A DNA stretch of 37,182 nt from Alteromonadaceae bacterium (GCA_013216015.1 JABSOI010000060.1:1-37182); one strand, 5' to 3'; shown: positions 1 to 8,603, counted from the first letter of the stretch. Notes: generated from the sequence alone by a model not told the origin. Numbers and translations are program-made.

Positions 1-2
1 AA

Positions 3-44
3 AGCGACTTTATACAAACTTTAAATTGGTGGATGGATAATTGA
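3..44 (+). CDS. possible C-terminal tail of a truncated upstream gene
   Basis: An open frame enters from the window edge and stops at TGA at 42-44, giving the tail SDFIQTLNWWMDN. The aromatic-rich ending looks protein-like, but 13 residues cannot identify a family. It could equally be chance. The next gene starts 160 bases further on with its own Shine-Dalgarno. Confidence 0.25.
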   Translation, partial: SDFIQTLNWWMDN

Positions 45-205
45 TAAAATCCGTCGATTTAAAAGAACTACACCCAAAGCAATTCGACTTTTAAACCTTC
101 CAGGATTGGTCAGTTACAAAACATCGATATGAAGCTTTTGGTTATTTATTTGGTTTTTTAGTTTACAATTAAACGGATATTTCAAATCGATTAATAAGGC
201 AAACA

Positions 206-724
206 ATGCAAGTTCCCGCATACTTAACAATTCTAACTAACCTTAAACAGAATGACTATTTTTTCGGGCCTCAAGGGTTTCGTACCGTGGCAAATGCCGA
301 AGAGCTTGAACATGCTCAAGTAAGTTATAGTTATGATGAAAACGGGACTGATTTAACTGGCACAAATGAAGGTGACTGGCAAAAGTCGTGGGTAGTTATC
401 GCGGTAGATCTTGAAATGGGCGACCCTTATTTTATTGATACAGATCAAGAAAATTTACCTGTTTATACTGCCGTACCTTACGATGGCCCATGGTTGCCTG
501 AATTGGTTGCTCCATCTTTAGAAGGCTTTTTAAAAAGTCTTGTTGTTTTAACAAGTGACAGAAAACAAAATGCTGCCCAATTTGTTCCTGACGACTCATC
601 TATTACCGATCAAGCTACCCTTGTGCAGTTGCAGGAAAAACTGATTGAAGCTTCAGGGGGCGAGCCATTTTGGCAGACGTTTTTTGCAAACTATATTGAT
701 TGGCTTGAAGATGAAGAGTTTTAA
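206..724 (+). CDS. SMI1/KNR4 (SUKH-like) family protein
   Basis: This 172-residue soluble protein has no signal peptide or membrane segment. The central stretch WVVIAVDLEMGDPYFIDT, followed by PVYTAVPYDGPWLPELVAPSLEGFLKSL, matches the core of SMI1/KNR4 proteins: a hydrophobic strand, a GDP turn, then an acidic helix. The family includes immunity proteins for contact-dependent toxins and uncharacterised housekeeping relatives. No toxin gene lies next to it, so an immunity role is not supported here. The start ATG is preceded by AAGG at 196-199. A hairpin terminator follows at 745-770, so it is probably monocistronic. Family assignment is fairly sure; function is unknown. Confidence 0.75.
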   Translation: MQVPAYLTILTNLKQNDYFFGPQGFRTVANAEELEHAQVSYSYDENGTDLTGTNEGDWQKSWVVIAVDLEMGDPYFIDTDQENLPVYTAVPYDGPWLPELVAPSLEGFLKSLVVLTSDRKQNAAQFVPDDSSITDQATLVQLQEKLIEASGGEPFWQTFFANYIDWLEDEEF

Positions 725-744
725 TTTTCAGTAAATAGTACATT

Positions 745-770
745 AGGTGAGTGTTTCAATCTCACCTTTT
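745..770 (+). terminator. Rho-independent terminator after the SMI1/KNR4 gene
   Basis: Perfect 7-bp stem AGGTGAG (745-751) / CTCACCT (761-767) with a 9-base loop and a short T run, 20 bases after the stop codon. Confidence 0.65.
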
Positions 771-771
771 C

Positions 772-817
772 AATTCCTCAACTCACTAATTCCTCAGCTC
801 ACCAATTCTTCAACACC
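772..817 (+). repeat. 16-bp imperfect tandem repeat, about 3 copies
   Basis: Units AATTCCTCAACTCACT (772-787), AATTCCTCAGCTCACC (788-803) and AATTCTTCAACACC (804-817) run head to tail directly after the terminator. They share CTCACC with its 3' arm, so they may have grown from it by slippage. Confidence 0.7.
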
Positions 818-896
818 TAAAAGGAAAAGTAATTTGTTAAAGGCAGACAAGTCCGGCTAATCGTTAAAAGCAAAAATATTTAATAAAGGGTAAATA

Positions 897-1304
897 ATGT
901 ATACAGGTAAATGCCTTTGTGGCGAAGTAAAGATTCAGGTATATGGTGAAATTAGCGATATAATTCATTGTCATTGTTCTTTGTGTCGCAAAAATAGTGG
1001 TACTGCATATGCGACCAATGGGTTTGTGAATAGCAAAGACTTTAAAGTTGTTGAGGGTGACGAACAGCTAACGACTTTCAGTTTTAAACCGGGAAGAAAC
1101 CGTTATTTTTGTTCGAAGTGTGGCTCACCTGTTTACAGCGCTAATCAACAAGACCTAGGTAGAATAAGAATACGATTGGGCATTTTTGATTGTGATATTA
1201 AAGAAAAACCAATTTCTCACAACTTTGTTACATCGAAAGCTAATTGGGAAGATATGGACGCTGATTTACCAAGATATGAATCTTTTGAACCCGGTAGAAA
1301 ATAA
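897..1304 (+). CDS. GFA/CENP-V domain zinc-binding protein
   Basis: The 135-residue protein has the complete cysteine pattern of the GFA (glutathione-dependent formaldehyde-activating, CENP-V) fold: CLC at residues 6-8, CHCSLC at 25-30 and FCSKCGSP at 71-78. Cys6/Cys8/Cys72/Cys75 and Cys25/Cys27/Cys30 are the expected ligands of two zinc ions. Characterised members bind glutathione or act on small adducts, but most GFA proteins, including short ones like this, have no proven activity. It starts at an ATG after AAAGGGTAAATA. It stands alone between the SMI1 gene and the divergently controlled transporter operon. Fold certain, substrate unknown. Confidence 0.88.
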   Translation: MYTGKCLCGEVKIQVYGEISDIIHCHCSLCRKNSGTAYATNGFVNSKDFKVVEGDEQLTTFSFKPGRNRYFCSKCGSPVYSANQQDLGRIRIRLGIFDCDIKEKPISHNFVTSKANWEDMDADLPRYESFEPGRK

Positions 1305-1335
1305 CCCATTCATAACTTGAAATATTAATTGATGA

Positions 1336-1363
1336 TTGACAAATAATTGCATAAGTCTATTAT
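1336..1363 (+). promoter_or_regulatory. sigma-70 promoter of the tetR-type gene
   Basis: A near-consensus -35 TTGACA (1336-1341) and -10 TATTAT (1358-1363) are 16 bases apart. The predicted start point, about 1370, lies inside the operator pair that follows immediately. Confidence 0.72.
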
Positions 1364-1390
1364 TGACGAAACGTCACTGACGAATCGTCA
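1364..1390 (+). promoter_or_regulatory. tandem palindromic operators (TetR-type autoregulation)
   Basis: Two adjacent palindromes separated by one base: TGACGAAACGTCA (1364-1376, 5-bp arms) and TGACGAATCGTCA (1378-1390, 6-bp arms around one base). They cover the predicted transcription start. The second is the exact reverse complement of the site at 2230-2242 in front of the transporter gene. This strongly suggests one repressor controls both. Confidence 0.8.
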
Positions 1391-1398
1391 TTAAAAAT

Positions 1399-2151
1399 AT
1401 GAGCCCAAGAATATTAGATGAACAGAGTTTAAGAGATCGAGAACAGCTTATAATTGATGTAGCTATTGCATTGATTGAGAGTCTCGGTGTTGAGAACTTG
1501 ACCATGGACAAAGTTATCGCGAAAGTTCCCTTTTCCAAAGGGACTGTTTACAAGCATTTCATTGGTAAAGAAGATTTAGTATTAGCCATTAGTAACTACG
1601 CTATTAATATTCTGGCTGATTTATTTTGGCGTGCTGCACAATTTGAAGGTTGTGCGCGCGAACGCATGTTGTTACTGAACTTTTCATATCTTATTTATGC
1701 TGTATTGTACCCCGCATTATTTCAAACCGTAATTTGTGGTAAAAGCCCTAATGTATACGGTAAATCCAGTGAAAAAAGGTTACAAGAACAAGAGCAGCTT
1801 GAATTTAAATTGTTAGGGGCTATTCATGGCATTGTTGAAGATGCGTTAGCAAATAAAAGTTTAACATTACCTGAAAATATGGATATTCAGCAAATTTGCT
1901 TTGCTAACTGGTCTATGGCATATGGCACTATTAGCTTACTTTCTGGAGAAACCGAGCAATGCAGTGGGCGAACCGCTTTAGTGGTAGAACGCGAGCTGTT
2001 TAATCAGAATAATTTGTTATTTGATGGGTTGAAGTGGAGCCCGTTAGCACAAGAAAAAGAATACAGTACGGCATTGAAAACTGCACTGGCTAAAGTTTTT
2101 ACCAAAGAACTTAAGTCACTGCATGAAAAGGGACGAGATCTGAACTTTTAA
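1399..2151 (+). CDS. TetR/AcrR family transcriptional regulator
   Basis: The 250-residue protein has the N-terminal TetR helix-turn-helix at about residues 35-54 (TMDKVIAKVPFSKGTVYKHF), preceded by the usual helix ending in SLGVENL. The C-terminal two thirds are helical and family-variable, as expected for a ligand pocket; ligand unknown. The ATG lies 8 bases after the second operator and lacks an obvious Shine-Dalgarno. Operators over its own promoter and over the promoter of the following MMPL gene indicate an autorepressor of the whole 1399-6725 block. At 250 residues it is somewhat longer than typical TetR proteins (about 190-220), with a charged C-terminal extension. Confidence 0.92.
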   Translation: MSPRILDEQSLRDREQLIIDVAIALIESLGVENLTMDKVIAKVPFSKGTVYKHFIGKEDLVLAISNYAINILADLFWRAAQFEGCARERMLLLNFSYLIYAVLYPALFQTVICGKSPNVYGKSSEKRLQEQEQLEFKLLGAIHGIVEDALANKSLTLPENMDIQQICFANWSMAYGTISLLSGETEQCSGRTALVVERELFNQNNLLFDGLKWSPLAQEKEYSTALKTALAKVFTKELKSLHEKGRDLNF

Positions 2152-2187
2152 GTGTATTTTTACTTAAAAGGCATGAAAAAATTCGAA

Positions 2188-2216
2188 TTGAATATGCGGT
2201 GGAAACACCGTATTTT
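2188..2216 (+). promoter_or_regulatory. promoter of the MMPL transporter operon
   Basis: TTGAAT (2188-2193), 17 bases, then TATTTT (2211-2216). The predicted start, about 2223, is just upstream of the operator at 2230-2242, so bound repressor would block initiation or early elongation. Confidence 0.55.
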
Positions 2217-2229
2217 TTAAAAAACTTAG

Positions 2230-2242
2230 TGACGATTCGTCA
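2230..2242 (+). promoter_or_regulatory. palindromic operator in front of the MMPL gene
   Basis: TGACGATTCGTCA is a 6-1-6 palindrome identical (as reverse complement) to the operator at 1378-1390. It ends 13 bases before the chosen start codon at 2256. Its position rules in favour of 2256 rather than an upstream in-frame GTG (2199) as the true translation start. Confidence 0.8.
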
Positions 2243-2255
2243 TAATGGGGAAGTA

Positions 2256-4604
2256 ATGAGAGATAAACTATATGGATTCATAGGTAAATATCCATTTTGG
2301 ACTATTCTGGTTTTTTTGACCTTGGCAGTGATAGCAGCAGCTGGTGCGGAAAAACTGGAGTTTAAAAACGATTACCGTGTGTTTTTTGGTGAAGAAAATC
2401 CACAGTTGGTTGCCTTCGAGTCTATGCAAAAAATATATAACAAAAGCGATAACGTTTCTTTTGTTGTAGTACCAAAAGACAATAATGTTTTTACAGCTGA
2501 GCATCTTGCAGCGCTGAAAAAACTGACTAAAGCCAGTTGGCAAGTACCATATTCTACCCGTGTAGATTCAGTGACAAATTTCCAATACAGTTACGCTGAA
2601 GAAGACGATATGATTGTGGAAGATCTGGTGATGAATACCAAGGGTCTTACCCCTGAAGATTTGGCAAAGATCAAAAATGTAGCCTTGAGTGAACCTTTGC
2701 TCGTTAACAAAATAATTTCTGCAACGGGTCATGTTTCTGTCGTTAATGTAACAGTGCAATTACCTGGCATTGATCCTATGGTTGAAACACCTGAAGTTGC
2801 AGCTAGTGTAAGAGCTATTAAAGATAAATTTCTTGCTGACAATCCAGGAACACAAGTCTATTTGTCTGGCATGATTATGATGAACACTTCATTTGGTGAA
2901 GCGTCGATAAACGATGGTTCTACGCTGATACCACTGATGTTTCTCGTTGTCGTAGTCACTATTGGTTTATTGTTGAGAACTATCACCGGTACCTTTGCCA
3001 CCGTGTTAGTTATTATTATGAGTATTGTAACCACGATGGGGCTTGCTGGCTGGTTAGGGTTTTATTTAACCGGGCCATCTTCTTCAGCACCAACCATGAT
3101 TTTAACCTTGGCGGTTGCAGACTGTATTCATATTTTAACCTCCATGTTTTATGAAATGCGTCATGGTGCCGATAAGCGTACGGCAATTGCTAAAAGTCTA
3201 CATGTTAACCTTCAGCCGATTTTCTTAACCAGCATTACCACCGCTATTGGCTTTTTAAGTATGAATTTTTCAGATTCACCGCCATTTAGAGATTTAGGTA
3301 ATTTAGTTGCTATGGGCGTGATGTTTGCTTTTGTTTTCTCGGTAACCATTTTTCCAGCGTTATTAACTGTGTTGCCAGTTAAAGTAAAAGTACAAAAAGA
3401 AAATGATAAAGACGTAATGACTGACGTAGCTAATTTCGTTATTAATAAAAGAAAACTATTATTACCACTTACCGCTGTTGTTATCGCCGTTTTTGCTGCT
3501 TTTATCCCTAATAATGAACTAAATGATGACTTCGTTAAATACTTTGATGACAGAGTGCCGTACAGAGTAGCAACTGATTTTATGCAGGAAAATTTGTCAG
3601 GCATGATGGTGTTGGAAGTTTCAGTAAAAACAGGTGTTACCAGTGGTATCAACAACCCTGATTATTTAAATAAAGTGTCAGATTTTAGTGATTGGTTACG
3701 AAAGTTACCGCAAACTGACCATGTAAATACCATCACAGACACGTTGAAACGTTTGAACAAAAATATGCATGCGGATGATCCTAGCTGGTATATATTGCCA
3801 GATAGTCAGGAATTGTCAGCGCAGTATTTATTATTATATGAAATGTCACTACCTTATGGTTTAGATTTAAACAACCAGCTTGATGTTGATAAATCATCTT
3901 CTAGAGTAGTAGTAACGTTTAAAAACATGACCAGTACAGAAATGATTGACGTTGAGCAAAAAATCATTGCATGGTTTGACGAAAATGCGCCCAAATATCA
4001 GACAGATATTGCCAGTCCAAGCTTAATGTTTGCTTATATTGGCCAGAGAAATATTGTCAGCATGTTAATAGGAACCACCTTTGCATTAATACTAATTTCG
4101 ATATTGTTAGGTGTTGCGTTAAAAAGCTGGCGCTATGGTGCAATTAGTTTATTACCTAACCTTATTCCGGCAGCCGTAAGTTTTGGTATATGGGGATTAT
4201 ATGAAGGGCAAATTGGTTTAGGTTTGTCAGTGGTCATTGGTATGACATTAGGGATTGTAGTTGATGATACCGTGCATTTTCTAAGTAAATATCTGCATGC
4301 TCGCCGCGATAAACAAGCTGATTCTGCTACCGCTGTACATTATGCTTTTGGTAATGTTGGCCGTGCCCTGTGGATCACTACTTTCGTATTAGTTGCTGGG
4401 TTTACCGTTTTGGCACAATCGTCATTCAAAATGAATGCAGATATGGGGTGGTTAACTGCTGTTACTATCTTTGTTGCGCTAGTGGTTGATTTCTTGTTCT
4501 TACCACCGTTACTAATGGCAATGGATAAGGCAAAAGAGAAAAAAGAATTGAAAAAAGGCAAGTTGGATAATGAAAGTGATTCAACGGCAATCGAAACAAG
4601 TTAA
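2256..4604 (+). CDS. MMPL/RND-superfamily transporter permease
   Basis: A 782-residue inner-membrane protein with the two-fold repeat of RND transporters. Each half has one membrane segment, a large periplasmic loop, then five clustered segments. TM1 is at about residues 14-33 and the second half begins near residue 395. The TM4-type segment reads LAVADCIHIL and its partner in the second half GIVVDDTVHFLSKY; these Asp residues carry the proton relay in MMPL proteins. Family members export lipids, hopanoids, solvents or drugs. The start at ATG 2256 is chosen because of GGGGAAG at 2247-2253 and because an in-frame upstream start would put the operator inside the coding region. It heads an operon with a LolA-like protein (30-base gap) and an outer-membrane barrel (6-base gap), suggesting lipid or lipophile traffic across the envelope. 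Cargo unknown. Confidence 0.9.
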   Translation: MRDKLYGFIGKYPFWTILVFLTLAVIAAAGAEKLEFKNDYRVFFGEENPQLVAFESMQKIYNKSDNVSFVVVPKDNNVFTAEHLAALKKLTKASWQVPYSTRVDSVTNFQYSYAEEDDMIVEDLVMNTKGLTPEDLAKIKNVALSEPLLVNKIISATGHVSVVNVTVQLPGIDPMVETPEVAASVRAIKDKFLADNPGTQVYLSGMIMMNTSFGEASINDGSTLIPLMFLVVVVTIGLLLRTITGTFATVLVIIMSIVTTMGLAGWLGFYLTGPSSSAPTMILTLAVADCIHILTSMFYEMRHGADKRTAIAKSLHVNLQPIFLTSITTAIGFLSMNFSDSPPFRDLGNLVAMGVMFAFVFSVTIFPALLTVLPVKVKVQKENDKDVMTDVANFVINKRKLLLPLTAVVIAVFAAFIPNNELNDDFVKYFDDRVPYRVATDFMQENLSGMMVLEVSVKTGVTSGINNPDYLNKVSDFSDWLRKLPQTDHVNTITDTLKRLNKNMHADDPSWYILPDSQELSAQYLLLYEMSLPYGLDLNNQLDVDKSSSRVVVTFKNMTSTEMIDVEQKIIAWFDENAPKYQTDIASPSLMFAYIGQRNIVSMLIGTTFALILISILLGVALKSWRYGAISLLPNLIPAAVSFGIWGLYEGQIGLGLSVVIGMTLGIVVDDTVHFLSKYLHARRDKQADSATAVHYAFGNVGRALWITTFVLVAGFTVLAQSSFKMNADMGWLTAVTIFVALVVDFLFLPPLLMAMDKAKEKKELKKGKLDNESDSTAIETS

Positions 4605-4634
4605 GTTAATTATTAATAGTGAATATGGGAAAAT

Positions 4635-5465
4635 ATGATGTTTAATAGAAAAAAATTATCAATTGCTGTGGTTAGTGTTGCGTTGACATTGGTTTCAACC
4701 CTGTCTTTTGCACTTCCTACACCAGAAAAAGCTGCACCAGAAAAGGCTTCACAAGAAAAGGGTCTGGAAATATTTAAAGAAGTAAAACAACGTGATATTG
4801 GCTGGACTGACAGCACCGCTGATATGTTAATGATACTGCGAAATAAACAAGGGCAGGAAAGCACCCGGGAAATCAAAATTAAATCACTGGAGCTACTTGA
4901 TGATGGCGATAAAAGTTTAACCATTTTTAATAAGCCAATAGATGTGAAAGGAACTGCTTTTTTAAGTTTCTCACATCCTGTTGGTGCAGATGACCAATGG
5001 TTGTACTTACCTGCTTTAAAACGCGTTAAAAGAATTTCATCGCGAAATAAATCAGGCCCGTTTATGGGCTCTGAATTTGCTTTCGAAGATTTAAGCTCTT
5101 TTGAATTAGAAAAGTATAGCTATAACTATTTAGGTGATGAAAAAACTAATGGTTTAGACAGCTTTAAAATAGAGCAGTTTCCGGCTGATGAAAACTCCGG
5201 TTATACGCGACGTATTGTTTGGATAGATAAAAAAGAATACCGTTTTCAAAAAATAGATTTCTACGATCGTAAAAACTCTTTGTTGAAATCACTAACCTAT
5301 CTGAATTATGAGCAATATCTTGGTAAATACTGGCGCTCTCAGAGTATGCAGATGGTTAACCATCAAAATGGAAAAAGTACAGAATTAAAATGGGATAACT
5401 ATGCTTTTAAAACAGGTTTACAAGACAGTGACTTTAATCGTAACTCATTAAAACGTAGACGTTAA
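4635..5465 (+). CDS. LolA-like outer-membrane lipoprotein-sorting family protein
   Basis: A 276-residue secreted protein. It has a signal peptide (residues 1 to about 27, positively charged start then AVVSVALTLVSTLSFA), followed by a short EKA-rich linker and a LolA/LolB-type beta domain. The family hallmark DDQWLYLPALKRVKRISS, then GPFMGSEFAFEDL, is present at about residues 118-152. This group is distinct from classical LolA and regularly neighbours MMPL permeases. Its likely role is periplasmic shuttling of a lipid-like substrate released by the permease. ATG 4635 follows GGGA at 4627-4630; ATG 4638 is an equally possible start. Family sure, substrate inferred. Confidence 0.87.
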   Translation: MMFNRKKLSIAVVSVALTLVSTLSFALPTPEKAAPEKASQEKGLEIFKEVKQRDIGWTDSTADMLMILRNKQGQESTREIKIKSLELLDDGDKSLTIFNKPIDVKGTAFLSFSHPVGADDQWLYLPALKRVKRISSRNKSGPFMGSEFAFEDLSSFELEKYSYNYLGDEKTNGLDSFKIEQFPADENSGYTRRIVWIDKKEYRFQKIDFYDRKNSLLKSLTYLNYEQYLGKYWRSQSMQMVNHQNGKSTELKWDNYAFKTGLQDSDFNRNSLKRRR

Positions 5466-5471
5466 ATTATT

Positions 5472-6725
5472 ATGTTACTTCAAGCATTAGCGAAGACAAG
5501 AGCTAAAACATTAACTAAACAGTTAGCAGCAACATGTTTGCTGTTAACTTTAAATGCCACGGCCACTGAAGTGGAAATTTCAGGAAAAGCGGGCGTAGAA
5601 GGGCGTTATTTTTTTGAATCGGGTCAATATGCTGATCAATTAACATCAGCACAAACTTCTCTTTTCGTTGAATCAGAGTTTTACTGGAGCTGGAATGATG
5701 GTAATGACAGTTTCATTTTTAAACCCTTTTATCGGATTGACAGTAAAGATGATGAAAGAAGCCGTGGCGATATTCGGGAACTTTCTTACATACACGCCAG
5801 TGATGATTGGGAATTAAGAGTAGGTATCCGGAAAGAATTTTGGGGAGTTACTGAATTTCAGCATTTAGTTGATGTGATAAACCAGACGGATGGTGTTGAG
5901 GATATTGATGGTGAAGATAAATTTGGCCAGTTAATGGTAAATTTATCATTGGTAAAAGATTGGGGCATTGTTGATTTATATTTGCTGCCAGGTTTTCGGG
6001 AACGAAGTTTTGCCGGTGAAGAAGGGCGACTACGCGGACCAATCAACATAGATACCGATAATGTAAGTTATGAGTCTAGTGCGGCAGAGCAACATTTAGA
6101 TTTTGCCATGCGCTGGAGTCATTCGTTGGGTGATGTTGATATTGGTACTTATTGGTTTCATGGAACAAACCGGGATCCCATGCTTGTACCTACTAAAAAC
6201 GCCCCCGTTCAAAATGGAGAAACAATAAGTCTTGGGCAATATTATAATCAAATGGATCAGGTAGGACTCGATTTACAGGTTATTGTAGAAGACTGGTTAT
6301 TGAAATTTGAATCGATATACCGAAGCACCAGTGAGGAAGAATTCTGGGCAACACAATCGGGCTTTGAATATAGTTTTATCGGTGTTTTTGACACTGCAGT
6401 TGATCTTGGTTTATTAATGGAATATAGCTGGGATTCGCGGGGTGAAGGTGATATTAATTCATCAGGTTCAAGTTTTCAAAATGACGTGTTTTTTGGTAGC
6501 CGAATAGCTTTGAATGACATGCAGAGCAGTGAACTATTAATGGGTTTCAGTGCCGACTTAGATCATAACGCTTTCAATTTTTTAATAGAAGCTAACCGTC
6601 GTATTGGTGACAGTTTTAAAGTGAATTTAGATTTGAGGTTTTTTCAAAGTACTGAACCGGCAGATCAACTTTATGCCCTTAGAGATGATGACCATTTTCA
6701 GCTGACGCTTGAATGGTATTATTAA
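5472..6725 (+). CDS. outer-membrane beta-barrel protein of the MMPL operon
   Basis: A 417-residue protein with a signal peptide (to about residue 32, ...NATATEVEI), then alternating hydrophobic/polar strands rich in Tyr, Trp and Phe. It ends with EWYY, the terminal aromatic signature recognised by the BAM machinery. The conserved-looking segment ELRVGIRKEFWGVTEF, then HLVDVINQTDG, near residues 115-140 resembles DUF1302-type or porin-like barrels, but I cannot name the family with certainty. It starts 6 bases after the LolA-like gene, so it is co-transcribed. With the permease and periplasmic carrier it would complete a path from inner to outer membrane. A weak hairpin (TTGACC/GGTCAA, 6737-6766) follows without a T run. 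Confidence 0.78.
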   Translation: MLLQALAKTRAKTLTKQLAATCLLLTLNATATEVEISGKAGVEGRYFFESGQYADQLTSAQTSLFVESEFYWSWNDGNDSFIFKPFYRIDSKDDERSRGDIRELSYIHASDDWELRVGIRKEFWGVTEFQHLVDVINQTDGVEDIDGEDKFGQLMVNLSLVKDWGIVDLYLLPGFRERSFAGEEGRLRGPINIDTDNVSYESSAAEQHLDFAMRWSHSLGDVDIGTYWFHGTNRDPMLVPTKNAPVQNGETISLGQYYNQMDQVGLDLQVIVEDWLLKFESIYRSTSEEEFWATQSGFEYSFIGVFDTAVDLGLLMEYSWDSRGEGDINSSGSSFQNDVFFGSRIALNDMQSSELLMGFSADLDHNAFNFLIEANRRIGDSFKVNLDLRFFQSTEPADQLYALRDDDHFQLTLEWYY

Positions 6726-6881
6726 TGTTTCTGATGTTGACCTGATTGTGTGAACGATTGGGTCAAATCTTGATTGGTTAATACCAACTGCAATGACTAT
6801 CGCTATGTAACGGTTAAGTGTGGCTACGACCGTAATTTATTGTTTTATCCGTATTTATTTCTCAGCTCAAGATTTCAGCGC

Positions 6882-6908
6882 GTAGGATGGATTAGCCGAA
6901 GGCGTAAC
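6882..6908 (+). repeat. left arm of a GTAG-type REP pair, split by IS66
   Basis: GTAGGATGGATTAGCCGAAGG... reads into GGCGTAAC at 6901-6908, where the IS66 element begins. The arm resumes at 12756 with CCATCA. The pattern (5' GTAG head, imperfect palindrome GCCG/GGCG, CATCA tail) is that of bacterial REP sequences, and a second intact pair exists at 22786-22890. Confidence 0.75.
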
Positions 6909-6991
6909 GTAAGCGATCAATTTAAGCCGTATTTTATTCCTCAAAAAACTCTTTAAGCTAGTTGCCATCATTCAACGAAATAAAGAAACTT

Positions 6992-7273
6992 ATGGCAAAT
7001 ACCAGACGTACGCCAACACAATGGCAACAAATACTTCAAGAACAAACACAAAGTGGTTTAAGCGTTCATGAATATTGTGACCAAAATAGCATAGCTACCT
7101 CCAGTTTTTTCAAGTGGCGATGTATTTTAAAAATAGATCTTGAAAATACCTCGGATGTTTCTACTGAGGATGATAAATGGGTGCCTATTGAAAATGCGAT
7201 ACCCACAGCCAACGTTTGGGATTTAGAATTAAGTTTACCCAATGGTATCGTTTTAAGAATGAAACACGCCTGA
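6992..7273 (+). CDS. tnpA: IS66 accessory protein TnpA
   Basis: A 93-residue helix-turn-helix protein (MANTRRTPTQWQQILQEQ..., with SVHEYCDQNSIATSSFFKWR forming the recognition helix region). This is the first gene of the IS66 set, thought to bind element ends. ATG 6992 is preferred over an in-frame TTG at 6962 because homology-like sequence begins at MANTRRT. Its stop overlaps the tnpB start (TGATG). Confidence 0.85.
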   Translation: MANTRRTPTQWQQILQEQTQSGLSVHEYCDQNSIATSSFFKWRCILKIDLENTSDVSTEDDKWVPIENAIPTANVWDLELSLPNGIVLRMKHA

Positions 7274-7626
7274 TGTTACTGCAAGATCCTAATTTATCCG
7301 TATGGCTGTATGCTCAGCCTGTCGATATGCGCAAGCAATTCGATGGTTTAGCGGCGTTAGCCCAATCAAAACTTAACAGTGTAGCGAGTAGTGGCGAATT
7401 GTTTGTGTTTGTAAATCGTCGCCGTACCCAAATTAAAATCCTTTACTATAGTCACGGAGGTTATTGTTTATGGAGCAAACGACTTGAGCAAGGTCAGTTT
7501 CATCGAGTCAAAAATGAGGGGGATAAAATCCCGCTAAATTGGGCACAATTACAATGCTTAATTGAGGGAATTAATTGGCAAAAAAGCGCAATTAGTAAGC
7601 GATTTAAAGAACATGATTTGCTATAA
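7273..7626 (+). CDS. tnpB: IS66 accessory protein TnpB (IS66 Orf2-like)
   Basis: 117 residues with the diagnostic IS66 Orf2 opening DPNLSVWLYAQPVDMRKQFDGLAALAQ and the later GGYCLWSKRLEQGQF. It starts at ATG 7273, overlapping the tnpA stop by one base, which indicates translational coupling; a longer in-frame reading from 7216 overlaps tnpA and is unlikely. TnpB is required for IS66 transposition, but its biochemical role is unsettled. It appears intact. Confidence 0.93.
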   Translation: MLLQDPNLSVWLYAQPVDMRKQFDGLAALAQSKLNSVASSGELFVFVNRRRTQIKILYYSHGGYCLWSKRLEQGQFHRVKNEGDKIPLNWAQLQCLIEGINWQKSAISKRFKEHDLL

Positions 7627-7634
7627 TAGCACGC

Positions 7635-8603
7635 ATGAAAGCCAATAAAACCAATCCATTGCATCAAGATAAAGTCTCTCAATTAGAAGAGCATATTGTC
7701 GTGCTTGAACAACAGTTGAATTGGTTTAAACGTCAGCTTTTTGGTCGTAAATCAGAAAAACAAATAATTGAGGATACTCATCAAGGTCAGTTATTTGCTG
7801 CGACTAAAGTTGACACTCCACAAGATGACACCACCGAAGTTAAATCGCATAAACGTAAATCAAATACTCAACGTAGCGGTGATGAAGTCAATGACAGTGG
7901 TTTACGGTTTGATGATACGGTACCTACCAAAGTTATCGACATCCCAGCCCCTGAATTACAAGGTGAAGATGCTGACCAGTATGAAATTATTGGCTACAAA
8001 GAAACAACTCGCCTAGCGCAACAACCTGGCAGTTATACGGTGTTGATTTATCGTCGCCCTGTGGTTCGTCACAAAATGGAGCAAACAGTAAAATCATCTG
8101 AAGCACCAACGAATGTACTTGATGGTTGTTACGCCGATGTTTCACTACTTGCTGGTTTAATGGTCGATAAAGGGGTTTATCATTTACCGCTTTATCGTCA
8201 ACATCAGCGCATGATTGACTCAGGCATTCATATTAGTCGAGCCACCTTAACCAATTGGATACAAAAAGGGATAGAGTTACTCAAACCTATTTACCGAGCG
8301 CAATTAAAATCAATTCTAGCGAGTAAAACCTTAGCAATGGATGAAGTCCCAATAAAAGCGGGACGAAAGAGCAAAGGTAAAATGAAACAAACCTATTATT
8401 GGCCAATGTTTGGCGATAACGATGAAATTGCATTCACTTGGTCGAATAGCAAAGGTTTTATGCATGCTAAAAATCAGCTTAACGGTTTTAGTGGCGTTTT
8501 GCTAACCGATGGTTATGCCGCTTACACTAGAACAGTGAAAGAGCTAAATAAAAAAGAAAACAACGTTATTCACGCAGCGTGCTGGGTGCATTATCACGAG
8601 TGA
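7635..8603 (+). pseudogene. tnpC: IS66 transposase TnpC, N-terminal fragment
   Basis: Residues 1-319 of the DDE transposase are encoded up to 8591; after that the frame runs into the RIT end and stops at TGA 8601-8603. A leucine-zipper-like N-terminus (VSQLEEHIVVLEQQLNWFKRQLFGRKSEK) is followed by the helix-turn-helix and zinc-ribbon region. The DDE core follows, with Asp236 (LAMDEVP) and Asp292 (LLTDGYAAY). The glutamate of the triad is on the other fragment (12133-12714). The break falls in the conserved CWVH|ARRYF motif. Joining 8591 to 12139 restores an unbroken 510-residue protein, the normal family length. Confidence 0.95.

Noticed and set aside
2199-2255. Upstream start for the MMPL gene
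   Set aside because: It would place the promoter -10 and the operator inside the coding region; ATG 2256 has a good Shine-Dalgarno.
3212-3655. Minus-strand 147-codon frame inside the MMPL gene
   Set aside because: It is the complement of a clear transporter gene; composition and hydrophobicity mirror the sense frame.
6737-6766. TTGACC/GGTCAA hairpin after the beta-barrel gene
   Set aside because: Six-base stem, 18-base loop and no T run; not enough to call a terminator.
6774-6956. 60-codon frame spanning the REP arm and the IS66 left end
   Set aside because: It crosses the IS boundary at 6909 and the target duplication, so it is an accidental fusion.
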